Assembly: GCA_963995505.1 (NCBI GenBank)
Contig: OZ023195.1
Coordinates: 2,748,109 to 2,812,108 of the forward strand
DNA length: 64,000 nucleotides
DNA from: Hypericum androsaemum
Lineage: Eukaryota; Streptophyta; Magnoliopsida; Malpighiales; Hypericaceae
Reading direction: 5' to 3'
Positions within the stretch are counted from its first letter, which is position 1. Each line of letters starts with the position of its first letter. The notes under the pieces were generated by a model. It had not been told where the DNA came from and did not search any database. It worked only from the letters and a program-made list of their open reading frames with translations. The position numbers and the translations under genes are program-made. This document shows, in pieces, positions 1-12,288 of this stretch.

Positions 1-357
1 CTTCCATTTATACCCCGAGTATTTTTATCTAATTTTAGTATTCCAAAAAATGATAGTAGATGATATGTGGATGAGAGAAAAATTAATTGTTTATTCTGTG
101 AACTGGTTTGCTGCTGTGGGTAGAAAAATATGTAATTGGATTGGATTGGGTTAGATTGGGTATGGATGAGAAAGAAATTAATTGTTTATTCCGTGAACTG
201 GTTTAGATGGTTTGCTGTTGTAGGTAGTCTGAGTACTCTTACAAGCTTTTTTTTAATATTTCAGAGTTGAATATTATGAGATTCTATTTAGGAGATACTC
301 TCCCAATAAAAACATTTACACTGTAATTGTTGAATTAGTCAATGGTACTCTTTACAT
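1..357. other. AT-rich spacer, no gene seen
   Basis: No reading frame, repeat or RNA gene could be supported here. Two short direct repeats around 65-105 and 165-205 (GTTTATTC-GTGAACTGGTTT) are the only structure seen. Confidence 0.5.
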
Positions 358-367
358 GATTTGAACC

Positions 368-836
368 ATTGTTTTCGAGACAGCGGTCCGACCGGCGGTC
401 CGACTGCGAAACGGAGCCAATCCCGGGTCAAAAAACTAAGTTCGACCGGTTACCTAACGAACCGGAAGATTTCTGGTCAGACCGGGTGGTTGGCTCGGAT
501 TTTTGACCCGGAAAAATCCGGTTCGTTAGGTTTGACCAAAAAACCAACCCAAAAACCAGATTTCACCCAACCCAACCCAAAAAAATCAGATTTTCTACTC
601 GATTTTTCTAAATCAACACAAAATAAACTAAATCTACAAAGATAATTATACTAAATATGAAATAAATTTACCAACATTTCAAGAATATTAATTTTTAAAC
701 CTATTATTTACTAAATATATATTAAAAATATATATAATAAACTACCGGTCTGACTGCCGGTTTGACCGATCGGACCGGTTGACCCGGGGAACGGACCAAA
801 ATCCGGATCGCTCTCCGGGTCGTTTTTGAAAACAAT
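368..836. mobile_element. Foldback MITE, 469 bp, with 10-bp target duplication
   Basis: The two ends are inverted copies of each other. The left end starts ATTGTTTTCGAGAC and runs into repeated CGGTCCGACCGG motifs; the right end mirrors this and finishes GAAAACAAT. It is flanked on both sides by GATTTGAACC (358-367 and 837-846), a perfect 10-bp direct repeat read here as the target-site duplication. It has no coding capacity; the small ORF across it is a by-product of the inverted repeat. The superfamily is uncertain: a 10-bp duplication fits Mutator-like elements best. Confidence 0.75.
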
Positions 837-846
837 GATTTGAACC

Positions 847-1909
847 TCTCTAGTAATGTCGAGTACAGTTGTCTCAAACATCTTAATTCCTTAATCCCAA
901 CGAACTTGCATCCATTCATCTCGTTCTTCTTGAGACCACAAAATTGTTCCATGTTAGTTAAAAAATAATTTTGGGGAAAACTAAGAAGTCTCTGCCTTTT
1001 AGTAAAATGTACTAATCATGAAGTGTAATAATTTTTCAGTTCTCCATTTTATCAAACGAACCCCTAAGTTTTTATCGTTAACACCATTAATTTTTAAATC
1101 TTCCAATAACACCCTTTGACGAAACTAGACAAACAAATAAAAACATAAAAATTCTGAAATATTATCGTATTGAAAACTTTTTTTTAAACGGTAGACTTTT
1201 ATTGAACAACTCCATATTTAACTCTATATATTTGGAAAGTACAATCGAACGGTTGCACAAAAGATATTGTAATGCACATGTTAAAGCCGCTGGCCTCACT
1301 AAATATTATCATATTGAAACTTTTTACAACAAATAAAAATAAGAAATTTCTCTCTCTATGATTCCGGTCGGCAATTCGCCAACCTGGTTTTTTGTTCTTA
1401 CATATGATCTTGAACCCAACGATTATCATCTTAAAAATAGCACTAATTCCTTTCCATGCCAACATTTACTATGGAGACAAAAAAAATATGGGATCAGCAA
1501 TAATTTATGTTATGGGCAAATATATCATGTATAGATTTTTAGGGTATGGTTGCATTTAATTTTTTTAGTGATGTTCATTTGTTATTTGTGCCAAGTATTT
1601 CTATGTGTAGAGAAACTGCTCCTGGTTTACAGTAACCCACAGAGAAAGATATAGTCCAACCGAAAGAAGAGACGACACAAAGACAAAGATAAAAGAGCAA
1701 AAAAAAAATAAAGGAGAAGAATTATTATTGTGTTATTCTGTGAGTCATTTGTAGACATGTGATTTTTTCTATGTTTCCTTTTAATCATCGTTTTTTATTA
1801 GCAGCTAATACATACCAAAAGTTATTTTCAGATATTTTCACACCAAAAAAAAAGTTATTGTCAGATATTTTCACACACAAAAAAGTTATTGTCAGATATA
1901 GGAATATAC
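847..1909. other. AT-rich 3' flank of the HST-like pseudogene
   Basis: From about 1445 to 1909 the sequence matches the last-intron region of the HST-like fragments near 11.3-11.5 kb and 12.46-12.79 kb, so it is the remains of that intron. Below about 1445 the similarity stops and the expected last exon is absent. An 88-codon minus-strand ORF (1199-1465) crosses this breakpoint but resembles nothing I recognise. Confidence 0.5.
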
Positions 1910-4900
1910 CTTTTCAAACTTTGCTTTGTGCAGTTTCCATCCCTGAAAGTAAGAATACAAAATAAAAGAACTTGATATAGAATATTCTAATAAAATATCA
2001 AAACTCGAAAAACAATGATACAAAAAGTAGAAAAAAAGGTACTAAGAATGTGGCTCTAACATTAGGTACAAATGAGACCTTAAAACTGGAAACTTTATTT
2101 TAGACTCCTATGTTAATGAAAGGAGGACTCATGATTAACAACTAGTAATATAAACTCCATTTGCTTTGTAAATTTCTCTGTTAAATTGAATTATACTCTT
2201 TGGACTTTCTATATAACTCGAAAGTATTTTTTACCGTAATACTATATTATTAACTCTTGATTACATAATCAAGGACATGTACAACTAGTATTATTAAATA
2301 AACATCAATTAAATATTTATACCTTGAAAATCAAGCATGAAGCAAGAACTATGTGTGTGGGTATCATAATGCTACGCTTGAAATCCTGTTTGAGCAAAAT
2401 AAAAGACGAAACTTGGGTTAATCATTATATTTATCTCTAAAGAATTTTAGAAATAGATAAATGTGGAGATATGCTTACTTGTGGGAGGTATATAGCAGCA
2501 GATATAGCGCCGATGTAATTTATCAAGAGGAGAGCACATCCGAAAATGGCTACATTCCTTACGCCAAATATTGTTGCCAATGTTCGTATATTATATCTGT
2601 AAAAATTTTGTATAGATATTATATCAATCTTTTGTTGTTTCAATCATAATTTCTCAAATCGTTCCCAAAAAACGGTGAACAAGTAGCGCAAAATTCTTTG
2701 AAAAAACTCACTTTTGATCTCCTTCCACATCAGAAAGATTTTTTAGAAAGGCAAATGCGGCTGCATATAACGCCGCGAAGATGGTAATGAACATCAGGGG
2801 TGGACTGTAACAAGTTAACCAAGTATGTATGGATGAGAGTTTCTCCTGAAATTCTTAATTAGATATAAACATGTCTTGTCATGTTGAAAACAAAATGAAA
2901 GTCTCTCTTTAATGCTTTTAAATTACCGAATATGAGAACCTTTAAATAGGCACTATCTAAAAAAAACTCAATTCGTGTTAAATTATTATTTTCAGACAAA
3001 AAAAATATGAAACTACTTTATCATATTAAATATATTTAAAATTACCTCATTATAAATGGAAGTCCCAAGCTGGCTTTGGCCACAAGTGATGCACCCCAAA
3101 CCAAGCAACATGCTCGCCGCTGCAAATATATACATTTTTTACAGACATATTCGGTCATTATCGAGATTGATTTTCTTCGTAAAATATAGCAATTAAAAAA
3201 AAGTAAATTTATTAGGTATTTATAATTTTACTGATGACCTTGAGCTATCAAAACTTTTGTTGCATCGTTGCTAAAATGTTTTCCTAAATGATCACTAATC
3301 AATCAAAAGCCACTCTTGTACGATTACTCCGTCGAATTTGGATGGTCAAGTGCGCAAAAGTAGTGAAAAAATAATTTTCAGTTTCACTTGAGTATCTAAA
3401 AATATTACAAAATAAAGTATATAAAAGTTTTAAAAAATATATCATAATTTGAAAAATATATATAGTTCTAAAAATATTGTAAAGGTATTAAAAACACAAA
3501 AAATAAATAAATTCAAAGTAGAAAAAGACTTGCGAAAAATCTCAGAAGAAGAATAGGTTGTCTGTATCGAAGCTGTACGTACCAAGACAAGAAGAAGAAT
3601 GTTTGTTAGAGGAGATCTACTCTTCATCCTAATTGGAGGAACAGAGTACACTGTACCTAGGATGAGATTACTGTATATTGTAAAAGAAAATGCCCCAGAA
3701 CTTAATGAGCTAGCAGCTCCAATGCCGATGGCTACAAAACTTATCATTAGCATCCACGCTGAATCAAGAGACAAATCGCCAGATGCCAAGGGTAAATTTG
3801 GTTTGTTGATTCTGCAACATAAACTAAATTGTTAGAATTTTTGTATGCATCCCAAAATCTTAAGGTAATAGTTAGTTGGATTTCTATACTTATAAAAAAT
3901 ATATTATACTTGTAACTAGCAATGCGGTAATCTCAACATGTCTACTCAAATAAAGTTCATCAGATTAAAGTTTGCATGAGTTTTGACTTCGTCAACATGA
4001 AATGAAACAGAGGTCGTGCGAGAATAAAAAGGGACATGAGACCAGCTCACCTTCATACCATATTCAACCCAAAACCTTAAAAAATGGATATGTAAATTTT
4101 TCACGCCCGTAAACAATCTCACAACACGTACAACTAACGGTAATATGAACATAACCATAAAAATCTCCTTAACAGGTTACTTTCGGTTAGTGAATGTTGG
4201 TGCAACTGCTTCTTACCTTGTGGAAGTGGTTGTAAGTGGTTTGGAGATGAGCAAACACTTGTTCATCTTTTTTATTTTATAAATAATCATGTTCATCTTT
4301 TGTAACACAGAGAAAAGTTGTTCGATCCTTAATTTTTCCCAATTGTAAGTATGCAGTTACCAATGTTCTTCTAATCATTCAATAGTCGTGAAGTGCTTGC
4401 CTAACGAACGCATGTTCTTCTGTCACAAACATTTCCACATTTTGATATATCTAGGATGATGCATTGCGTATGTCAATTTCAATGTCGAAGATCTCATTGA
4501 TACCGACGACGTAGCTATCCACACATAGCATAGCAATAAGGCCGGCGGATGCCTTCAATAGTTGCGACCAGTTCAAGAGAGTTAAGTACTCCATCATAGT
4601 TCTTGCCAGGATAGCACTGTTCAGAACATTCAAGAGTGTATAAACGTGAATTCGAACGGTACAGGGCGAAATAATGAATTGACGGAGTTAGTTCTATACA
4701 TTTACATTAAAACCTCTCTAAAGTGATATTGTTGGAATCGAAGAAAAATATTATTTTATGGAGGTTATTAGATAAGAGAGGTTTACGTTTTTTTCCTCCA
4801 AAAATATTAAAATTTAGTTTTTGAATAATAAATGTGTAAATACCAAAAAAATATTTTGTCTATATAAAAATTACCTAAAATTTTGACTTATATTCTTATT

Positions 4901-6949
4901 CAAATGTTACACTCTATTCATATATTTTCTTACAGTAAGATGACGATCACAAAAATCATTCGAAGACAATTGAGAAGATGAATGATGATGTGAAATTTAT
5001 CAACCAAATAAGTTTAGAATAAACTATTGTCTTCTAATATTTTTGAATTCGTAAAATATGTAAAAAATATATGCATTTATTCAAAAATATCACTTTATGC
5101 AAAAATTGGGACCGATTTTTAGCACTAAAATTTCTGAAAATGTATTAGTTATTACGATAGAGGAGTTATTAAATTTTAACACTGGTCTCAACTCGGGACT
5201 GAGACTTTTTATCAGTTTAAAAAAGTTATTACTTTAGAGGAGATCACTTTACAGAAATTTACGTCACTTAAGTGAATTTTTTTAAAGGAAAAACTATTAT
5301 TATTTTCATGGAGTAATAATACTTTTACCTTAAAAAAAATCCACATCACTTACACGAATTCTCTGCTGCTATTTCCGTATAACTGTATACAGGAAGTGTC
5401 AACACTCGGTTGGGTGGACATCTCGGGTGGGGGGATTATGTAAATACTTTTATTACTACTATTATTATATATAAATAAAGTAAATTTACACACACACAAA
5501 AAACTTACGTGAACCCGATCACTGTTCCACGGGCAACGCGAAGTCATAGGAATCTCCGCAGTACGTCGCTGAAATCCCAATTTTCTCCACAACGGAATCC
5601 GATTTTGAAGCCTGCCGTATAGAAAATCTCACATCATAAGAAGGCCGTGAAGAGCCGAATATATAATTTTAAACAACAATTAGCCTTGTTCCCTCCCATT
5701 CGTTGATATATGATTTGACATGAATAAGGCCACGGAACCTATGACAAGAACAGTAATTTTTTAGAATTCACAATTGGATTCAGAACCAGTATCTAATTGT
5801 GAAAGATTCCTATGAGGTCGAGGAGTTCGTTGGCTTTTGACATGAGCATAATAGTATCTGCCTAAATTTAAGCTAGAAGCATAATGTTGATAATAGTCTT
5901 AATTTCGTGAATATAAATATTTTGATCGAAATATATATATTGTGTGTCATCTATTATTCTATACTCTAATTTACTAGTTAATGGAGGTCGAGGATCTTAG
6001 TCTGTTGATTTTTTACATGAGCATAATAGTAAAAACTCAGATTTATGCTAGAGACATAGTCTCGATTATTAACTGTGTATCTATTGTATTTTTTTTAATC
6101 GGTAAATTTTATTAATACTCGTGAAGTGGTGATCGTCTTTGCACTTGTATATTAGTCTTTTAACCGAGCCAGATATATTGTATGTGATGTGTCAAATAGT
6201 AAAATGTCTTATCTACTATATTATTATGGATGTTTAACAACAGTAAATACTAATTAACATACTTATATTCGTCTTGTACTTGAATAGAGTGTGCACAACT
6301 AGGATAGCAACATCATGGGAAACTATCTGTAAGACCTATGCAACACTATAATACTTGCAGCAATTTTGTTTTTCAATAATTAGAATTTTATACTTTTTCT
6401 TAGTTTGAGCTATAACATACGACGAAATAAAGCTATACTTGCCAAAAAAAAAAATCCTAAACCGAAATTCAAAACTGACATTTACCATTTAAATCAGGCC
6501 ACACCCATAATACTCGCAGTACTTGTAAAAATTACTATTTGCTAATAGAAAATAAAAATAAATGATAAATTGAATTAAGTAAATATAGAGCAAGAAATAG
6601 TATAAAGTTATCACGCCCCGAAAAGAACTATTTAATTTAGTGTAATAGAGAAAACATTTGCGACCGAATTAACTTTTTTCATGTGAGGACACAGAAGAAT
6701 GTATTTTATTACCTGGACTGTCGTGGTAAGACTCCTATTAGTTTGATTAGGCGGAATTATCGAATAATTAATAACTCTCCGGGGCTGAAATTTAGTTGCA
6801 GGAAAAATCTCCGAGGAGTTGGCTAGACCAACAGAGAGCTGTCGTCTGCCTAAGGTTGTTATCTTAGGTGGATGACAAGTGACTTCTTTCCAAGAGGATG
6901 GAGCTGAAAAAAGCTCAGAAGAACGGAAAGGTGAGAAAGAGAGCTCCAT
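1910..6949 (-). pseudogene. Homogentisate solanesyltransferase-like gene (UbiA prenyltransferase), decayed
   Basis: Nine exons can be placed by comparison with the intact HST gene at 16.7-20.7 kb: 6713-6949 (transit-peptide-like start MELSFSPFRSSE), 5509-5611, 4470-4616, 3583-3811, 3046-3119, 2712-2804, 2479-2596, 2323-2385 and 1910-1942. Several have exactly the same length as their HST counterparts (147, 74, 93, 118, 63 and 33 nt). Both Asp-rich substrate/Mg motifs of the UbiA family survive (NEIFDIEID and KNLSDVEGD). Damage: the second exon is 19 nt shorter than in HST and reads into a stop; the donor after 4470 is AC instead of GT; the last exon, encoding the C-terminal membrane helix, is missing. 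Read as a diverged paralog no longer able to make a full enzyme. The exon 1 boundary (donor CAG/GTAATA at 6713) is the least certain part. Confidence 0.75.
4705..5265. repeat. Possible MITE in an intron of the HST-like pseudogene
   Basis: The ends are inverted partial repeats built on ACCTCTCTAAAGTGATA and its complement near 5236-5262, with ATTAAAACC-like AT-rich sequence between. This arrangement is typical of small plant DNA transposons. No clean target duplication was found, so the boundaries are approximate. Confidence 0.35.
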
Positions 6950-7475
6950 GGAAGATCTGGACTATGATGTTTCCTAGCTTTTGCGGGTATCTATGTGCTT
7001 TTATATTTAGATTGTGATCATATAAATAATAAGATTCCCTCCACCCCAACCTATAATTTGTGGTTGATTATTGGTTTCCCTCTGTCATAAAGCTAAAAAT
7101 ATTCATCAATTTAATGCTGGTGGCAATTGAAAATCCAATTCCTAATTTGTCTTTAGAGAGAGTTGATGAAATGAACAAGGGGGCAATTTATATTATAACG
7201 GAAGCAGTAGTTATATTATTCCAACTTGATTGTTGATGTCGTGCAAGTTGCAAATTTGTTGAATCTGGTAGCAGTTAGTAAACTGGTCATAATTTTATGT
7301 AGAAAACTCAAATTTATGTACCGTCGGTCGCGTTGGAAAGCCAACTCAATTATTTTTCTATCTATATACATTATGCATTGCCAGATTCATAGTATTCCAA
7401 AAGTTATGATCTTTCTAAATGACGGCTAGAATACAAGAAGATACAAAAAAGTTTGAAGGTCATTTTCATTCCATT

Positions 7476-8131
7476 TTTTTATAAATAAATTTGTATTACT
7501 CTTAAAAAAAATCTCAAAAATAGTTAGAACCAGATCATAATAAAAATAAGAGAACTAGATACAAACTTATCAAATAAAACCTACTTCATAAACAATATAT
7601 AACCTCCATATCACAAGCATATCCAACAAAAAGTTATGACCCTCCTTGCCAAGCTGGATAGTTCAAAATTTACTAAACGCAGCAAACCAAAATGCACCCT
7701 CTAAGAGGACCACCAAAACTAACCACACAACCAAAAATCAAATTCAAGGAGGGTCGTAAACCCTTGATTGGACCTTGTGAGAATCGGCACCACGGAGAGC
7801 ATCTAAAATTTGTGGAGCTTCAGCATATCAAGTCGTTCCGAGCTTTTTAGAGATAATCCACCTATCCTTCGCCAATTATGATAGCCAGACATCCAATTTA
7901 ATTTTCTCCTCAATTGCAGCCAGCGAAGAAGCAAAGCTGATGTCATCTGAGGGCTTCGATGGCGCTTTAATCATGACCTTTTTCAGAGAAATCTTGACAA
8001 GCACGTCCGCCTTGCTCATCGGCCTCCTCATTCTTGTACTAGACCTATTTGGAGTAATAATCCCCTTATTTTTTTTAATTGTAGAACATGGCACCATAGT
8101 GGGATTCTCATTTGTTAATTGCCGTGTGAGC
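7476..8131 (-). mobile_element. Non-LTR retroposon insertion in the 5' LTR
   Basis: The insert is flanked by GTCATTTTCATTC-YATT (7459-7475 and 8132-8148), a long target duplication typical of target-primed reverse transcription. It interrupts an LTR that is continuous at this point in the 3' copy (around 9985). Read on the minus strand, it ends in ATTTATTTATAAAAAA, a poly-A-like tail. The minus-strand ORF 7876-8142 has basic, lysine-rich composition and is not recognised. A sequence with the same tail (around 11706) suggests a family. Confidence 0.65.
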
Positions 8132-8173
8132 GTCATTTTCATTCTATTGAATAATGAAACTCTTGTACCTTAT

Positions 8174-8475
8174 AAATATCTCATATCATATAGTTATAAA
8201 GGAAGATTATGAAGACTATTGATGATTGAAATTATACGAATCAAGTTTGAAAATATAGTTCTCATTTATTTGTTATTCCCTACTCGGAAGTCAAATTTAT
8301 ATCCACCCATATATCATTCCCATTAAATATCTCATATCATATAGTTATAAAGGAAGATTATGAAGACTATTGATGATTGAAATTATACGAATCAAGTTTG
8401 AGAATATAGTTCTCATTTATTTGTTATTCCCTACTCGAAAGTCAAATTTATATCCACCCATATATCATTCCCATT
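8174..8475. repeat. 151-bp tandem duplication in the 5' LTR
   Basis: Two nearly identical 151-bp units start at 8174 and 8325 (AAATATCTCATATCATATAG). A third, more diverged, single copy lies in the 3' LTR from about 10551, which shows that the element's LTR originally had one unit. Confidence 0.85.
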
Positions 8476-8541
8476 ATTTTGTTTCCGAATCATTTGGTAT
8501 TAGAGCTAGAATACACTCTTGGCATCTTTCACCTTTCTCTC

Positions 8542-9080
8542 ATGGCAGCGAGAAGAGGAAGAGATGGTCGTGGTAGAGGAAACATGGAAAACTTTGGAGA
8601 TGAATGAGATGCTGAAATTCAGAAACTTCGGAGATAAGTTGAGGAGTTGACCATAAGTCTTGAGCATCAAGAGGCCAGAAGGGAATGTAGTTCAGGCTAT
8701 GGCTATTCCAGTGATGACTCAGAGTATGTTTATCCATTTGCTACCAAAGAAATTACCAATTTTGAAAGGTTCACCCGATGCAGAGATCTTGGGAAGGTGG
8801 ACTTACCAAAATTTTATGGTTCCAAACGTCAAATTGATGCTCGTGCACGAGTTGTAATTAAAGAAGAACCACCGTATGAAGATGATGGTCCAATATATGA
8901 TGAAGATGATGGCCTCATATATGATGAAAGTGATGGCCCAATATATGATGAAGATGAGGAGCATGAACGCGAGGAGATCAAAATTATTTTTCGCCATACA
9001 AAGGTATTTCGTACCCCAAATCTTCAAAAAAAGAGGAGGGAAGTGCTTTGCTCACTTTACCGCAATTCAAAATAGAGCCT
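8542..9080 (+). pseudogene. Gag-like remnant of the Gypsy element
   Basis: Translation from the ATG at 8542 gives an Arg/Gly-rich start (MAARRGRDGRGRG) and then a stop after about 21 codons. The frame continues as a coiled-coil-like KLRR-VEEL segment followed by a long ORF (8647-9075) with a DLGKVDLPKFYG stretch, as in plant Gypsy gag proteins. A three-fold repeat of about nine residues, built on DDGPIYDE, lies at about 8876-8960. Stops and frame changes make it non-functional. Confidence 0.55.
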
Positions 9081-9159
9081 TTACAAGAAGGACAAAGTCT
9101 ATTGGAAAATCCCTATGGGAGAAATCCAAATTATTTTTTTGATCTTAGTGAGGTTCAAG

Positions 9160-9479
9160 TTTCTAACAAGACGACCAATCTTGTGAAGAGATTGGAGAAA
9201 ACTAACAATCTTCTTGAGGATGACGAAGAGGACAACTTTGCCATTATTTTTGAAAATATGGGTGTGAACATAAAAACTGCTCAATTTTTCAAATGTGATT
9301 TTGTGGAAAATGGATCAATTGAGAGAGTGACACTATTTCTCAACCTGGCCAATGACCCAACAATTGAACGTATTATTACCCATATTTCTCTCACCATAAT
9401 AGAATACCTGGCGCATGAATGTGGAAAGCATGTTCTAGTCATATTGACAGGTATGAATTCTTATACTGATACCCATTGA
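9160..9479 (+). pseudogene. Captured fragment of V-ATPase subunit B
   Basis: About 100 codons, in one frame, read as the catalytic-core region of plant V-type H+-ATPase subunit B (VHA-B). Recognisable landmarks are [43 protein letters not shown] and [11 protein letters not shown]. The normal protein is close to 490 residues, so only about a fifth is present. Upstream the same frame reads [16 protein letters not shown], which looks like Gypsy integrase linker, so the junction falls inside a shared NLVK-like motif. The fragment ends at a stop at 9477 and Gypsy integrase sequence resumes directly. It has no introns over this length, which suggests capture from spliced RNA, but intron positions could not be checked. 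Confidence 0.75.
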
Positions 9480-9739
9480 CGAGTTCAAGCATTTAAGACA
9501 AATGATCTTGTTTGGGTTTATGTGAAGAAAGAGAAGTTTTGTGCCGAAACATACAATAAATTTAAGGAGAAGAAGATTGGTCATTGTTGTATGTCTAAGA
9601 AAATAAATGTAAATGCCTACAAGATCAAACTACCAGCATATATACACACTCATCTTATGTTCAATGTTCATGAGCCGACCCATTGTCATGGAGAGAACGA
9701 TCTGAACTCTGAGATGAATTATTTCTCTCATGGAGAGGA
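9480..9739 (+). pseudogene. Gypsy integrase C-terminal remnant
   Basis: After the V-ATPase fragment the frame reads NDLVWVYVKKEKF, then AETYNKFKEKKIG, a KINVNAYKIKLP stretch and FNVHEP. This order is the usual C-terminal part of plant Ty3/Gypsy integrases, which close with a similar 'DLV-V-L-KERFP / KIN-NAY-LPL-L / FNV-DL' pattern. It leads into the purine tract and 3' LTR at 9740. Catalytic residues are not present. Confidence 0.7.
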
Positions 9740-10023
9740 TGATGTAGTGCAAGTTGCAAGTTCATTGAACCTGGTAGTAGTAAGTAAATCAGTCAAACTT
9801 TCTCTAGAAAGCTCTGATTCATGCAACATTGGAGGAGTTGGAAAGAAAATTCAATTATCTTTCTATCCACAACTTATGCGTCACCATATTCAAAGTATTC
9901 CAAGAGTTATGGTCTATATCTTTTAAAGTGACGGTCATAATACAAGAAGACACAACTAAGTTTGAAAGTCATTGTCATTCCATTGAATAAGTAAACTGTT
10001 GTAGCCTATATATCTTATATCAT

Positions 10024-10552
10024 ATTCCCACTCTTCTAGAGGAAGGACGAAACTTGCAATCACCTTTTACTGCACTGTACGTTATTTTCCCAAGTTTGGA
10101 ATTACTTTGTGAGGATGATTGGATAAAACTGATCTAGTTTTTTTAGGAATGGAGTCCGCATTGTCCACTTGGGAGGCTCTTGCGGAAAGTAGTCCGATCA
10201 AGAAAATTTGGCGTGTGCTATTTGGTGCAGTTGCTTGGGGTATATGGCATCATAGGAACAAGATTGTCTTTGAAGGAGGGAGAGCCAATAAAGAAGAATT
10301 TACTAAGTCGATTCTATTTCGATGATAAGAATGGCTAAATTGGATAAACTATTCGAAAGGTTCGTGCAACTAGCATCTTTTTTTTCTTTTTTTAGAGTCA
10401 ACGAATATTTCTTGATTTATTTTTTATCATTGACGAGATTTCGATTGCAATGGCTTTTTAGGTTCATTGTAATTGAAATGTTCCTTTGATGTTGTAAGTG
10501 GAGGTTGGGGCTCGGCCCCTTATTTATATACATAATCAATAAGCCAAAAAAA
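10024..10552 (+). mobile_element. 5'-truncated LINE in the 3' LTR
   Basis: The insert is flanked by ATATCTYATATCAT (10010-10023 and 10553-10566), a 14-bp target duplication, and ends in a short poly-A (AAGCCAAAAAAAA). The ORF at 10119-10325 ends with AVAWGIWHHRNKIVFEGG, matching the C-terminal region of plant LINE ORF2 proteins (zf-RVT region, usual form A-LW-IW-ERN-RIF). Only the 3' end of the LINE is present. Confidence 0.8.
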
Positions 10553-10740
10553 ATATCTCATATCATTGGCTAAAAAGGCAGATTATGAAGATTATTGATA
10601 ACTGAATATTATATGAATCAAGTTTGATAATATAGTTCTCATTTACTTGTTATTCTTTACTTGGAATTCTAATTTGCATCCACCCATATATTCATTCCCT
10701 TTATTTTGTTTCCAAACCCCATCAATTGCAGATAATTATC

Positions 10741-11149
10741 TTTTTTTCTAACAAAAATATAACTTTTACAACATTAATTACCCTTCTTCCTTCCCAGTTC
10801 CAAGTCGTAGTAATAACAAAATATAATAAAACCCTATCACGAGTTTAAACCTTTAATCGGGTCTAATCTTCAGAATGGTTGAAGAATTAACTTTATTATC
10901 ATTCAAAAAAAAATAAATACTTGAATAAATAAGTTTGTTTTCCTTCAACCAACAATTTTTTTGTGGTACCTTCGACCAACAACAATTTAATTACACAAAG
11001 TCAACGAATATTCTTATAATTTTGATGAATCTTTTACATTAAATGCACCTAACAAACATTGACAAGCAAAAAATTTATTCACTAGTGCTACCTGCATTAT
11101 TTAGAAAGTCAATGTTTTTGTCTCAAGTAAGCTCTCTAAGAGCATTCTT
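10741..11149. other. Spacer, no gene seen
   Basis: AT-rich sequence. From about 11050 it resembles 12190-12290, so it belongs to the duplicated 3' flank of the HST-like fragments. Confidence 0.5.
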
Positions 11150-11543
11150 TTAGATAAAAGGAAATAAAACAAACTCAGGATCCATTAGCTTCCATAGGAA
11201 TTCATAGAACACAAGGCATTCCTCCTGCAAAATGAAGTCAATTCCCAAATTATCTAATTATGTCAAGGCAACTAAAAAGAAATAGGTTAGGGTCCCTTCC
11301 AAAATTTACTATGGTGACAAGAAAATAAATATGATTTTTTTAGTCATTTTGTAGGCGTCTGATTTTTTCAGTTTTTTGCTTTTAATCATGATAATTTTTA
11401 CTTATCGTGATAATTTTGTATAGCCGCACGATTAAAAAAATAAATGAAAAATTAGTGCATCTAATAGTAGCAACTATATACCAAAAGTTATTGTTAGATA
11501 TAGGAATATACCTTTTCATAATTTGCTCTGTGCAGTTTCCAGC
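11150..11543 (-). pseudogene. HST-like fragment, last two exons
   Basis: 11150-11224 (75 nt, minus strand) encodes EECLVFYEFLWKLMD and then EFVLFPFI plus a stop. It has the same length and pattern as the last exon of HST ([14 protein letters not shown]...IFPFI-stop). 11512-11543 corresponds to the 33-nt penultimate exon but is 32 nt long, a 1-nt loss that shifts the frame. The flanking intron matches the HST-like pseudogene at 1.45-2.1 kb. Similarity ends near 11706. It is the tail of another tandem HST-like copy. Confidence 0.75.
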
Positions 11544-11705
11544 CTGGAAGAAGGAATACAAAATAAATCGAATCAATATAGAGTAATCTAATAAAATAGC
11601 AAAATATTATAAATAATGCTACAAGAACTATTATGAATACAGCTCTAACATAAGGTAGAAATGAGGCCTTAAAACTTGAAATTTAATGCTGGACTCGTAT
11701 GTTAA

Positions 11706-12170
11706 TTTTTTTATAAGTAAAATTTTATTACTCACCAAGAAAATCCACCATAATATAATTGTAAGGTAATTACACTATCCATACATTATATATAACACCT
11801 AAACATCTATTAAGTACTAGATAGAACACGTATCATAGAAAAATGATGCACTTCAAGCTCAGTAATAACCAGAAGATGATTATTTCACTGCCAAGGTTCA
11901 CATTGCGAATCTAGTACGCTGCCGAGAGGAGATGCTCTTGTACATCTTCTGCTTATTAAAAATTCCTTGCCCGTTTTGTGTCAGCGCCCGGTCCAGCCCC
12001 CTATTTCAATGACTATTCGACTTTTTTTAAAATAAGTATAGTGGCTAATCAACTGTTAAATATACTACTAAGTATTACAATAAATCGACTTGGATGCGAA
12101 TCATATAAATTAACTAGATGTCAAATCACAGCAGGAGCTAAAACCTTTACTTTTTTTTAAGAAACTATTT
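11706..12170 (-). mobile_element. Possible non-LTR retroposon fragment
   Basis: Homology to the HST-like intron stops abruptly at about 11706. The next bases, TTTTTTATAAGTAAAATTTT, are nearly the same as the poly-A end of the retroposon at 7476 (TTTTTTATAAATAAATTTGT), read on the minus strand. No target duplication was found at the far side, so the right boundary is a guess. No coding region is recognised. Confidence 0.4.
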
Positions 12171-12288
12171 TGAGAAACACCTTTACTCATATCTGCATTA
12201 GACAAGCAAGAAAAATGATTCACTTTTGCTACCTAGTGTCATTCAGAGAGTTAAATTCTTTTTTTTCCCCTCAATTAAGAGCATTCTT

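Larger units (their letters stand above)
7234..10740 (+). mobile_element. Decayed Ty3/Gypsy-type LTR element with captured gene fragment
   Basis: Two related flanks behave as LTRs. 7234-7475 matches 9740-9985, and the later part, 8132-8492, matches 9985-10023 plus 10553-10740. Both copies begin TGATGT; a purine-rich tract (GGAGAGGA) precedes the right copy at 9740. After the left LTR is TGGTATTAGAGCTA (8495), close to the initiator-Met tRNA primer site. Inside are a gag-like ORF, a V-ATPase B fragment and a Gypsy integrase C-terminus; protease, reverse transcriptase and RNase H are missing. Each LTR has been split by a non-LTR insertion. No clear 5-bp target duplication was found, and the right end is approximate. 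Confidence 0.65.

Noticed and set aside
7876..8142. 88-codon minus-strand ORF as a host gene
   Set aside because: It begins within the target duplication of a retroposon insertion and ends inside it.
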